The notes: generated from the sequence alone by a model not told the origin. A stretch of DNA of 5,610 nt from Gammaproteobacteria bacterium (GCA_024638545.1 JAHEKD010000196.1:1-5610); one strand, 5' to 3'; positions 1 through 5,551 are shown, counted from the stretch's first letter. Translations and numbers: made by a program.

Positions 1-190
1 GGGCATGCTGGAATTCTAGTAAAGCTTTAGGGATTAGGATTAGTGTACCAACATGTAAACGACCACCGATACAAAAAATACCAATCGTATTCACCTTTAC
101 TGAACCATTTTTAGCCCAATAATGCGGTGTTAATTCGAGCCTTGAGTTGGCGAAGCAGGGGACGGACCAAGGTGTCAGGAAGATGGATGC
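1..190 (-). pseudogene. Possible transposase C-terminal remnant, no firm gene
   Basis: One minus-strand frame (in phase with the stop at 191-193) is open for all 63 codons to the window edge but has no start codon and no ribosome binding site. Its middle, LELTPHYWAKNGSVKVNT and then CIGGRLHVGTLI, loosely recalls the small beta-barrel C-terminus of IS481/IS3-type DDE transposases (G-T-h-x-h-x...Y-V-G-x-x-h-x-G-x-x-V). If this is correct, the N-terminal catalytic part is missing and an old insertion marks the operon's end. Chance alone could leave such a frame open about one time in twenty. There is no inverted repeat, terminator or RNA gene that I can defend in this stretch. Confidence 0.22.
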
Positions 191-943
191 TTAGGAACAG
201 TTTACTCTTTGAATATCCGCGACACCGAATACGCTGACGTTATTATCCGGATCGCCGCAGTACAGCAGTTCGCTGACACCCTGTATTTCGCCGGTGATGC
301 GCCCTTTTCCCTGAGGAAAGTTCAACCGAATTTCGCTTGCTCCCATGGCATGAACTTCAGCATTGATGAGTTCGCTGCTGCGCATATCCAAGGACGAAGC
401 ACCCTGGGAGTTAAGTACCAGATTTGTGACCAAATTGTCGGTGCCCGCGACCTGGCCGGCTCCCATCACGTTCAGCTCAAGATCAGATTGATCGAATCCG
501 GAAAAGGTCATTTGGGCCGCACCGTACTGAGTTAATTTTTGCAGATTCGGCATGGTGATCTCTACACTCATTGTCGCGTCCATGTACTGACCGTTCTGTA
601 ATTTAACCGACAGGACTCCTTTGTCCTTCTCCACCAAAATGTGATCTATCAGATTGCTGTCTGCCGTGACGTTGATTTCAAACTTTTCACTCTGAGTGAT
701 GGTGGTATCGATATCCGATGAAACAACCTCGGTAAACGCGTCATAGCCATAGGACTTATCAATAACTTCGCCATTGCCTTTGACAGCTTCTGAATTGCCA
801 TCCTCACATGTGCTGGTACAGTTGCCATTGATGCAGACCGACGAACACCCCACCCCTATATTAGACTGAATGATCGTGGTCTGAGCCATGGCCGTTGAAG
901 ACGCTAGGATCACTGAAACCAGCGCAATTGTTTTCCCGACCAT
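191..943 (-). CDS. Secreted head-GIN/DUF2807-like beta-helical protein with a repeat-like N-terminus
   Basis: The 250-aa product has a signal peptide with predicted cleavage TAMA|QTT after residue 20. Mature residues 22-32 (TTIIQSNIGVG) match the core of the fibre repeat, compare TVIQSNTGL in unit 5 of the 459-aa protein. A Cys-rich stretch follows (Cys33, 37, 42, 46), then residues 57-235 read as a DUF2807 domain: GNGEVIDKSYGYDAFTEV, DGV-like IDTTITQSEKFEINV, VEITMPNL, and successive beta coils around GAAQM, GAGQV, GASSL, GASEI and GVSEL. Two further cysteines (229, 249) sit near the C-terminus. DUF2807 proteins are putative secreted adhesin-like beta-solenoids, best known in Bacteroidetes. 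The start follows the OmpA-family stop by 4 nt with only a weak CAGG before it, so translation probably depends on coupling. No terminator is seen after the stop. A surface-adhesin or fibre-associated role is inferred. Confidence 0.82.
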   Translation of the reverse strand: MVGKTIALVSVILASSTAMAQTTIIQSNIGVGCSSVCINGNCTSTCEDGNSEAVKGNGEVIDKSYGYDAFTEVVSSDIDTTITQSEKFEINVTADSNLIDHILVEKDKGVLSVKLQNGQYMDATMSVEITMPNLQKLTQYGAAQMTFSGFDQSDLELNVMGAGQVAGTDNLVTNLVLNSQGASSLDMRSSELINAEVHAMGASEIRLNFPQGKGRITGEIQGVSELLYCGDPDNNVSVFGVADIQRVNCS

Positions 944-947
944 CCTG

Positions 948-1535
948 TTAGTTGGTCAACGTAGTGATCGTGACACGACGATTGACCCCGGAAGTTGGAT
1001 TAGACTGGTCCAGCAAGGCTGTTTCACCGCGGCCAATCAGGTTGAGATCGCTTGGATTCACACCGTAATACTCATACAAAAACTGTCCCACTGCTTGCGC
1101 CCTTCTTTGCGACAGCAGCATGTTGTAATCTTCCGGCCCCGTCGAATCTGTGTGGCCTTCGAGCATGAATGCCAGACCCGCGAGTTCGGGGGACTGAAGC
1201 GCCTGACCAAGCGGATTTAATTGCTCGATTGACTGTTGTGTGAGTTCAGCTGAGTCATAAGCAAAATTAATCTCCATTGAAATCGAAGGTGGTGGAGCTT
1301 GCTGTTCCGCCGCAGCAACCTGCTGGCCTTGATCCTGCGAGACCTGGTCACCGGTAGCAGCGGTTTGCGCCGGCTGATTTATGCGGATTCCGCGGGTCTT
1401 CATTTTAGGTTGCAGCATATCGATTATCTGACCTTTTTCTAGGACCTGTGTCCCCACGTGGGTAGACTGGTCCGCCCACACTGCCTGAGTCGATAGAACC
1501 CCGGCCATCATCAATGTTAATAATCTCTTTTTCAT
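948..1535 (-). CDS. OmpA-family peptidoglycan-binding protein
   Basis: The 195-aa product has a signal peptide (MKKRLLTLMMAGVL..., predicted cleavage VWA|DQ after residue 21). It has a short N-terminal segment with GQIIDMLQPKMKTRGIRI, a motif common before OmpA domains in small OmpA-like proteins, then a Gln/Ala/Pro-rich linker (55-84) and an OmpA C-terminal domain (86-192). That domain shows INFAYDSAEL, LEGHTDSTG, LLSQRRAQAV and GVNRRVTI. Asp130 and Arg145 have the same 15-residue spacing as the diaminopimelate-binding Asp/Arg pair of OmpA. There is no beta-barrel and no lipobox, so it is probably a soluble periplasmic or cell-wall-bound protein. It lies 4 nt after the 112-aa gene and 4 nt before the head-GIN gene. 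A role in anchoring or stabilising the secretion complex at the wall is inferred from context. Confidence 0.92.
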   Translation of the reverse strand: MKKRLLTLMMAGVLSTQAVWADQSTHVGTQVLEKGQIIDMLQPKMKTRGIRINQPAQTAATGDQVSQDQGQQVAAAEQQAPPPSISMEINFAYDSAELTQQSIEQLNPLGQALQSPELAGLAFMLEGHTDSTGPEDYNMLLSQRRAQAVGQFLYEYYGVNPSDLNLIGRGETALLDQSNPTSGVNRRVTITTLTN

Positions 1536-1539
1536 GGCA

Positions 1540-1878
1540 TTAGCCTCCTAAGTAAATGCAAAAAGTTTCACCGTAGTCGTAAGCGTGAAGTCTTTTTGAG
1601 CCATTTCTCAGCAGACTTCCTTTACCGGAATCGACTGGTTTCCAGTCGTTTTCCAGAACTATCAAGTCACCTTTCTGCCAGCATCGGAGCTGATTATCAC
1701 TGGAATAGGGGAAATCAGTTACTTGGCCACTTTTACTCGCGCTCATTGGCTTCATCTGTACTGAACGATTCCAGTCATCCGGTTTCGCTTTTTCGTTAGT
1801 GGTGACGTCCGCCATAGCTTGCGCTGAAAATATCAGCGCAGTCATGGCAATTGTGTTTATCAGTCGTTTATTTTTCAT
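1540..1878 (-). CDS. Small periplasmic protein of unknown function, coupled to the CsgG-like gene
   Basis: The 112-aa product has a signal peptide with predicted cleavage AQAMA|DV after residue 23, leaving a mature protein of about 89 residues. I do not recognise the family. It contains RCWQKGDLIVLENDWKP (65-81) and ends GETFCIYLGG, with Cys66 and Cys107 as a likely disulfide pair. Short beta-strands and Trp/Tyr residues suggest a small beta fold. The ATG is 1 nt after the TAG of the CsgG-like gene, with AAGG 9 nt upstream (1888-1891), so translation is probably coupled. The frame stays open to 1992, but the longer form would overlap the upstream gene by 113 bp and bury the signal peptide. 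Its position next to the channel gene invites comparison with the small periplasmic CsgE/CsgF factors, but I see no sequence match to either. Confidence 0.8.
   Translation of the reverse strand: MKNKRLINTIAMTALIFSAQAMADVTTNEKAKPDDWNRSVQMKPMSASKSGQVTDFPYSSDNQLRCWQKGDLIVLENDWKPVDSGKGSLLRNGSKRLHAYDYGETFCIYLGG
1544..1549 (-). promoter_or_regulatory. Strong ribosome binding site of the OmpA-family gene, inside the preceding coding end
   Basis: AGGAGG lies 8 nt before the ATG at 1533-1535 and overlaps the last codons (Gly-Gly) of the 112-aa gene, an arrangement typical of translational coupling. It is the best Shine-Dalgarno match in the operon, which suggests that the OmpA-like protein is made in relative excess. 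Confidence 0.75.
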
Positions 1879-1879
1879 C

Positions 1880-3532
1880 CTACTGTACCTTGATCGTATA
1901 AGTTGCCTCACCAAACCGGCCTGACGTAACCTTTTTATAGGCGGCACTGATTTCCGATTTGGAAGAAATAGGGAGGGCCTCAAAATCCGCAAGTCTCAGC
2001 GTACTGGGCAGGTCAGTAATCACCGGCTTGGTCGTGAGCATGCAGTGAATCATTTCGCCGTTGGCATCTGCGGTCACCGAATAGGCTGGCGAGTCAGGTA
2101 GCGCTACGAAACCTTTGCTTGATATATATCCATCCGGCGAAAAACGATTAGGAAAGATCCTGGCGAATATACCGCCGCTCTCGAGGTAGCAGTTGACGAA
2201 CCCGTTTGTATTGGATTTGATTGTCAAAAACACGTCTTCCCCGGTCTGGTAGACATCGGTAACCGAAGTTGAAGTGATCGAAACATCGATTGGTGCATCT
2301 GCAGGTGCTTCAGTTTGTTTCGGCGCTTCCGCCACTTCAAGTTTTTGCGGCTCTTGCTCGCTCTTCTTACCGCCGATGGCAACGTTCGATTGTCTGGGCT
2401 TTTTCTCTTCGGCCTCCTTTTTGCTCTTTTTAACATAAGCGAGCTTTGAAGGTTCCACCGTGTCGGGTGTTTCGTTCATGAAAGCCGTATAGAATGCGAG
2501 GTCGACACCTGGATCTGCAGGAAGCCCTAATCGCTCCTTATAACGCAGAACGGCATTCTGATAATCAGCGTCAATAATTTCGTCGAATGGCCCAGCGTAA
2601 TACCCACGCATATACAGCTGGACTTTTGTCAACGTGTGTATACTGCCGGCCTGGGTAAGCTGATAGTGCCAGTCCGAAACTTCACGCTGGATCTCAGGAT
2701 GGTTCGGGTCCAGACCAAGACATTTCCAGTACGGAATCTTCATCAGCTTTCCCATCAGCTCGATCGCCGACAGCTCGATGAGCGCGCGTAGCGCCTGGGC
2801 AGTGCCATCACTCTGGTTATTGGCAATACTGAAGTTCACTCCGGTTTTACTGATTCCAGCGTCGAAGTCCTTGGCATCACCTCGTTTATAGATGACCGCT
2901 GAGTTACGCGTGGTCACCCCGGGAATGACCGCAATGTTATGGGTGGTAATCACGCTCAGATCGAGACCGAGCACAGACGCGCTATTGCTGGCGGACAAAC
3001 CAAAACCACCACCAATGGTTGAACCATCCACGGTACCTCCTGCCTGGGCCGAAAGGTCAGCCTGTTTCCGAACAATATCTTTGTCAAGCTGAGTCACCGA
3101 GCCAATGATGTCGAAGGGCGGAACATTCTTATAAACACTTTTCAGTTCGGCTTGACCAAGAAAAGACACCAGGTTACCTGAGTCAGCACCGTAAGCGATG
3201 AGCTGAATCACCTGACTTCGGCGGTTCATGTCCGAGATCGCTGAAATCAGCATGTCTTTAGCGCCGGCATCTACTTTCTTGGTTTTGTCCTTGATGTCCT
3301 CCATCAGAATCACATATTCGTTAGGGGCGTAACCGAAAATTGCAAACAGGTTATCCATGCACCGAAGGCCATCCGCAAAATCAGTGATGTTTCGCTCCGG
3401 AAGTTCTTTCGGGCCCTGCTTAACAACCTGGATTTCCTTTTCAACGTCTTCCTGGACCTGGGATACCGCACAACCTCCCAGCAGGAGACCGGCTACAACC
3501 GTGGTGCTGATTTTTCTCGCTGTACTCTTCAT
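1880..3532 (-). CDS. CsgG/HfaB-like outer-membrane secretion lipoprotein fused to PG-binding-like and DUF4384-like domains
   Basis: The 550-aa product begins with a lipoprotein signal and lipobox LGGC (Cys21); Ala at +2 fits outer-membrane sorting. Residues 60-270 resemble CsgG: an initial strand-turn (YVILMEDIKDKT), a helix followed by a VIQLIAYG strand, DIIGSV, a Gly-rich segment (GGTVDG...GGGFGLSAS) at the position of the first CsgG transmembrane hairpin, LGLDLSVIT, then VTTRNSAVIYK and a helix (ALRALIELSAIELMGKLM). CsgG forms the ring-shaped outer-membrane channel that exports curli subunits. Residues 301-344 (VQLYMRGYYAGPFDE..., AVLRYKERLGL) match the three-helix PG_binding_1 pattern. 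Residues 355-415 are a Lys/Glu/Pro-rich linker. Residues 415-530 resemble DUF4384, with GEDVFLTIKSNTNGFVNCYL and IFPNRFSPDGYI. E. coli CsgG is about 277 aa, so the C-terminal half is an addition that probably ties the pore to the cell wall. Domain calls come from pattern memory and were not searched. The reading frame is certain. Confidence 0.82.
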   Translation of the reverse strand: MKSTARKISTTVVAGLLLGGCAVSQVQEDVEKEIQVVKQGPKELPERNITDFADGLRCMDNLFAIFGYAPNEYVILMEDIKDKTKKVDAGAKDMLISAISDMNRRSQVIQLIAYGADSGNLVSFLGQAELKSVYKNVPPFDIIGSVTQLDKDIVRKQADLSAQAGGTVDGSTIGGGFGLSASNSASVLGLDLSVITTHNIAVIPGVTTRNSAVIYKRGDAKDFDAGISKTGVNFSIANNQSDGTAQALRALIELSAIELMGKLMKIPYWKCLGLDPNHPEIQREVSDWHYQLTQAGSIHTLTKVQLYMRGYYAGPFDEIIDADYQNAVLRYKERLGLPADPGVDLAFYTAFMNETPDTVEPSKLAYVKKSKKEAEEKKPRQSNVAIGGKKSEQEPQKLEVAEAPKQTEAPADAPIDVSITSTSVTDVYQTGEDVFLTIKSNTNGFVNCYLESGGIFARIFPNRFSPDGYISSKGFVALPDSPAYSVTADANGEMIHCMLTTKPVITDLPSTLRLADFEALPISSKSEISAAYKKVTSGRFGEATYTIKVQ

Positions 3533-3538
3533 CTCAGA

Positions 3539-3542
3539 CCTC
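3539..3542 (-). promoter_or_regulatory. Ribosome binding site deciding the start of the CsgG-like lipoprotein
   Basis: GAGG, 6 nt before the ATG at 3530-3532, favours this start over the in-frame ATG at 3542-3544, whose own first codons contain the GAGG. The chosen start gives a normal-length lipoprotein signal with the lipobox cysteine at residue 21. Confidence 0.6.
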
Positions 3543-3580
3543 ATTAATCTCTTCTTTAGTGGTTTATCAGTGTTTTACTG

Positions 3581-3934
3581 TTAGTTACAATCGTTATTGG
3601 CATTGATGATGTCGCCAGTAATAATCACGTCAATCTCTTTGGGGCCGCCAAAGCCTTTGTTGTTGACCACGTTTCCGATATCGACAGTACCGCAGTCGCC
3701 ATCGTTCAAGTCGCTAGGTCCAGGCGTATCATCTTCAATATAGTCTTCCTGTTTCTCATTTTTCATCACCCGCTCACGGGCCCGATGTCGAGCCAGTTTG
3801 GCATTCTGGATATCGGTAAGCTCTATTTCTCCTGCATGAGCCGGAGCGACCAGAATCCCGTCAGCGGTGGCTACTGTGAACGTGGCCACGATAGCCAGTA
3901 TTTTCAGTGAGCGTTTTAAATAGAGCTTGTGCAT
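3581..3934 (-). CDS. Small secreted protein with one diverged repeat-like, Cys-bracketed C-terminus
   Basis: I do not recognise a named family. The 117-aa product starts with a signal peptide (basic KLYLKR, hydrophobic stretch, predicted cleavage APAHA|GE after residue 34). Residues 35-65 are charged and probably helical (ARHRARERVMKNEKQED), and 66-80 are acidic (EDD...DLNDGD). The C-terminal segment from Cys81 to Cys116 contains VDIGNVVNNKGFGG and EIDVIITGD. GNVV-x3-G...E-I-x-hydrophobic resembles the fibre repeat (compare GNVVQAAGGMG...EINI), and E-x-D-x-x-ITGD also occurs at the mature N-terminus of the 459-aa protein. The two cysteines could form a disulfide that closes the unit. It lies 79 nt after the fibre gene and 48 nt before the CsgG-like gene. 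A nucleator, minor subunit, cap or HfaA-like accessory role is inferred from this. A longer 146-aa form starting at 4021 is possible but less likely. Confidence 0.75.
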   Translation of the reverse strand: MHKLYLKRSLKILAIVATFTVATADGILVAPAHAGEIELTDIQNAKLARHRARERVMKNEKQEDYIEDDTPGPSDLNDGDCGTVDIGNVVNNKGFGGPKEIDVIITGDIINANNDCN

Positions 3935-3942
3935 TTCAAAAA

Positions 3943-3948
3943 TCCTCT
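3943..3948 (-). promoter_or_regulatory. Ribosome binding site deciding the start of the 117-aa protein
   Basis: AGAGGA lies 8 nt upstream of the ATG at 3932-3934. The more distal in-frame ATG at 4019-4021 overlaps the end of the upstream gene by 8 bp, has no convincing Shine-Dalgarno sequence, and would place 29 extra residues before the signal peptide. The internal start is preferred. Confidence 0.7.
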
Positions 3949-4013
3949 GTTTCTTTACTAACGTTGCACCGGCAAAAAAGTTTTCGAAAGCAGCGCTTTT
4001 TTTCTTGATAAAC

Positions 4014-5393
4014 TTATTCATTGATCACGGACCCGACATTCACCGCGGCTTCTTTTCCCAAGCCAACCGAGGTCTGAACAATATTGCCGACACTTACATT
4101 AGCCTTGTGAGTGGCCGCCTCAGAATTTTTTACAGATCCCACATTGACAGTATTCCAATTACCAATACCGACCGCGTTCTGAATGATATTACCGGCGTTT
4201 ACGTTGACATCCATTGAACCAACTTGGCCGTTTCGCACAGACCCAAGGTTGACCTCGTTGTGATTGGCAATTCCAGCTGAGTTCTGGACCAGATTACCCA
4301 GATTGGTTTTGGTGTTGACATGTCCCGCACCGGAATTACGAATAGCGCCAATATTGGCTTCATTCAGATTCGATACACCGGCAGTAGTCTGCACGATATT
4401 TCCAACATTGGTCTCGGCGCGCAAACCGTCTACGGTTGAATTCTTAACCGATCCGATATTGATTTCGTTGTTGTTCCCCATGCCCCCGGCAGCCTGGACC
4501 ACATTGCCGACTTTGTTTTCAGTGACAATTCCACCCGCAGTGGAGTTAGAGGCAGAACCAATGTTCACCAGATTCTGATTGCCGATCCCGGTATTGACCT
4601 GGATCACATTGCCTACTGTCGAGCTCGAATCGAGAACACCCACTTCTGACTGCTGGGCCGAACTGATGTTGGCCTGGTTGCGCAAAGACATTCCCGCATT
4701 GTCCTGAAGTACCATCCCGGTAGTACTGGACGCGTTCATCGTTCCAACTTCTGAATGACTTAAAGAGCTGAAGTTCGCCAGGTTGTCATTGCTGAGCCCT
4801 GTATTGCTTTGTATAACTGTACCAACATTGGCCTCAACTACCGCACTGCCCGAACCAGCATTGTTGAGCGATCCGATATTGACCGTATTCTTGTTAGACA
4901 GACCGGTATTACCCTGGGACACGAACCCTGTATTTGTTGTGGATTCGAAATTGCCAGATTCAGATTGGATTGCGGTTCCCAGATTGGCCTCGTTACGGTT
5001 ACCAACGCCCTTGTTTTCCTGCAGCAAAGACTGCAGCGTGACCGCCGAACTGAAATCACCGGTAGTTGACTTTTTGACTGCACCGACGTGAACGGTATTT
5101 TTTTCACCGAGACCTGTATTGCTTTGAATCAGGCTGCCGGTGTGATTGATCATGACTTCCACATCGCCCGTGTTCGACTTTTTTATGGTGGAATTTTCAA
5201 GTTTGTTTTTGTTGCCTACCCCAATATTGTCCTGAAGCAGATCGCCATCACCCGTTATCGTGATATCGCGCTCCCCATTGACGTTTGACTGTGCCAGGGC
5301 GCTTGTGAAAGGTATGACTGTCATTGCGGTAAACACCATCAACGACAGCGCTCCTACATGATTTCCTCTTGTCATTTTTTGTCTGGTTCTCAT
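4014..5393 (-). CDS. Secreted curlin-like repeat protein, candidate major fibre (functional amyloid) subunit
   Basis: The 459-aa product has a Sec signal peptide (basic start, hydrophobic core, predicted cleavage SALA|QSN after residue 34), a short mature N-terminus (35-49) and then twelve tandem units filling residues 50-459. Eleven units are 35-36 residues and the last is a 24-residue partial. The consensus is G-N-(VIL)-(VIL)-Q-x-N-x-G-(VIL)-(GS)-N-x-N-x-(AV)-N-(IV)-G-S, then a Ser/Asn/Gly-rich half. Gln5 and Gly9 are present in all 12 units, Asn14 in 11 and Asn17 in 10. There is no cysteine and few aromatics. Regular Q/N ladders of this kind are typical of curlin, Fap and beta-solenoid surface proteins, but the 35-residue period differs from the roughly 22-residue curlin repeat. 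The neighbouring CsgG-like channel supports a type VIII-like cargo. Fibre formation is inferred; another possibility is a beta-solenoid adhesin in the style of Caulobacter HfaD. Confidence 0.85.
   Translation of the reverse strand: MRTRQKMTRGNHVGALSLMVFTAMTVIPFTSALAQSNVNGERDITITGDGDLLQDNIGVGNKNKLENSTIKKSNTGDVEVMINHTGSLIQSNTGLGEKNTVHVGAVKKSTTGDFSSAVTLQSLLQENKGVGNRNEANLGTAIQSESGNFESTTNTGFVSQGNTGLSNKNTVNIGSLNNAGSGSAVVEANVGTVIQSNTGLSNDNLANFSSLSHSEVGTMNASSTTGMVLQDNAGMSLRNQANISSAQQSEVGVLDSSSTVGNVIQVNTGIGNQNLVNIGSASNSTAGGIVTENKVGNVVQAAGGMGNNNEINIGSVKNSTVDGLRAETNVGNIVQTTAGVSNLNEANIGAIRNSGAGHVNTKTNLGNLVQNSAGIANHNEVNLGSVRNGQVGSMDVNVNAGNIIQNAVGIGNWNTVNVGSVKNSEAATHKANVSVGNIVQTSVGLGKEAAVNVGSVINE
4017..5246 (-). 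repeat. Twelve tandem ~105-bp coding repeats (35-aa units)
   Basis: The units begin, in transcription order, at 5246, 5138, 5033, 4928, 4823, 4718, 4613, 4508, 4403, 4298, 4193 and 4088. The first is 36 codons, units 2-11 are 35 codons, and the last is 24 codons ending at the stop. DNA identity between units is moderate, with synonymous codons varied, so the array is old or selected against recombination rather than freshly duplicated. The periodic composition also creates several spurious long ORFs in other frames. Confidence 0.9.
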
Positions 5394-5398
5394 GGTGT

Positions 5399-5405
5399 TC
5401 CTCTT
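5399..5405 (-). promoter_or_regulatory. Ribosome binding site of the 459-aa repeat protein
   Basis: AAGAGGA lies 5 nt upstream of the ATG at 5391-5393. The next in-frame ATG (5373-5375) has only A-rich sequence before it and no Shine-Dalgarno match, so this site supports the first ATG. Confidence 0.75.
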
Positions 5406-5454
5406 GATTTTCTATCTGGAGCGGACAACTCGTTTTGGCTATGTCGATTGTGTT

Positions 5455-5483
5455 ATCAAACTTGGATAAATAAGTAATAACAA
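5455..5483 (-). promoter_or_regulatory. Candidate sigma-70 promoter for the fibre-subunit operon
   Basis: The 120 bases between the terminator and the 459-aa gene are AT-rich. On the minus strand TTGTTA (5478-5483) and TTTGAT (5455-5460) are 17 bp apart, which would give a leader of roughly 55 nt before the start codon. The -35 box is good and the -10 box is only fair (TGATAA, 2 bp on, is an alternative). I see no clear operator or sigma-54 site. The position between a strong terminator and the first gene is the main support. Confidence 0.35.
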
Positions 5484-5501
5484 CAGAATAAACCTACCCT
5501 T

Positions 5502-5544
5502 GAATAGAAATAAGGGCGTCATGGGGTTTGACTCCATGACGCCC
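5502..5544 (-). terminator. Rho-independent terminator of the upstream repeat gene
   Basis: A perfect 11-bp inverted repeat (GGGCGTCATGG at 5514-5524 on the plus strand, CCATGACGCCC at 5534-5544) encloses a 9-nt loop. On the minus strand it is followed by the T-rich run TTATTTCTATTC. It starts 7 nt past the stop codon of the partial repeat gene. The plus-strand side lacks a T-run, so it is oriented for minus-strand transcription. Confidence 0.88.
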
Positions 5545-5551
5545 GGTTCCG

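Noticed and set aside
21..43. Short GGATTAGGATTAG direct repeat and AAAGCTTT palindrome near the left edge
   Set aside because: Too short and isolated to be distinguished from chance, with no matching partner elsewhere in the window.
126..177. CCTTG/CAAGG inverted repeat after the head-GIN stop as a terminator
   Set aside because: A 5-bp stem with a loop of more than 20 nt and no T-run does not meet the criteria for an intrinsic terminator.
209..535. Plus-strand ORFs opposite the head-GIN and OmpA genes (209-535, 888-1220)
   Set aside because: Both are antisense to well-supported genes, lack recognisable domains, and 888-1220 spans the junction of two real genes.
1879..1992. Longer 150-aa version of the unknown periplasmic protein
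   Set aside because: It would overlap the end of the channel gene by 113 bp and put a basic 38-residue extension before a clean signal peptide. The start at 1878 is coupled to the preceding stop.
2224..2436. Minus-strand 70-aa Lys/Arg-rich ORF inside the channel gene
   Set aside because: It is an out-of-frame reading of the Lys/Glu/Pro linker codons, whose composition gives a basic peptide by chance.
3935..4013. Possible attenuator hairpin between the fibre gene and the 117-aa gene
   Set aside because: AAAGC/GCTTT is only a 5-bp stem with a 3-nt loop, and the following T-run is separated from it. It is too weak to call, although some fall-off after the abundant subunit would be biologically sensible.
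3935..4021. Longer 146-aa version of the small secreted protein starting at 4021
   Set aside because: The upstream ATG lacks a Shine-Dalgarno match and overlaps the fibre gene's stop by 8 bp. The ATG at 3932-3934 has AGAGGA at good spacing and gives a standard signal peptide.
4783..5091. Long plus-strand ORFs (also 4264-4578, 4809-5069, 5088-5288) and a minus-strand ORF at 4838-5107 inside the repeat gene
   Set aside because: They are other-frame readings of the 105-bp repeats. They have no ribosome sites or signal peptides, and their composition simply mirrors the repeat (Pro/Leu/Thr-rich or Arg/Ser-rich).
4014..5250. CRISPR array or intergenic tandem repeat
   Set aside because: The 105-bp periodicity lies within one open frame, the units are diverged at synonymous sites and there are no constant repeats with unique spacers. 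It is protein-level repetition.
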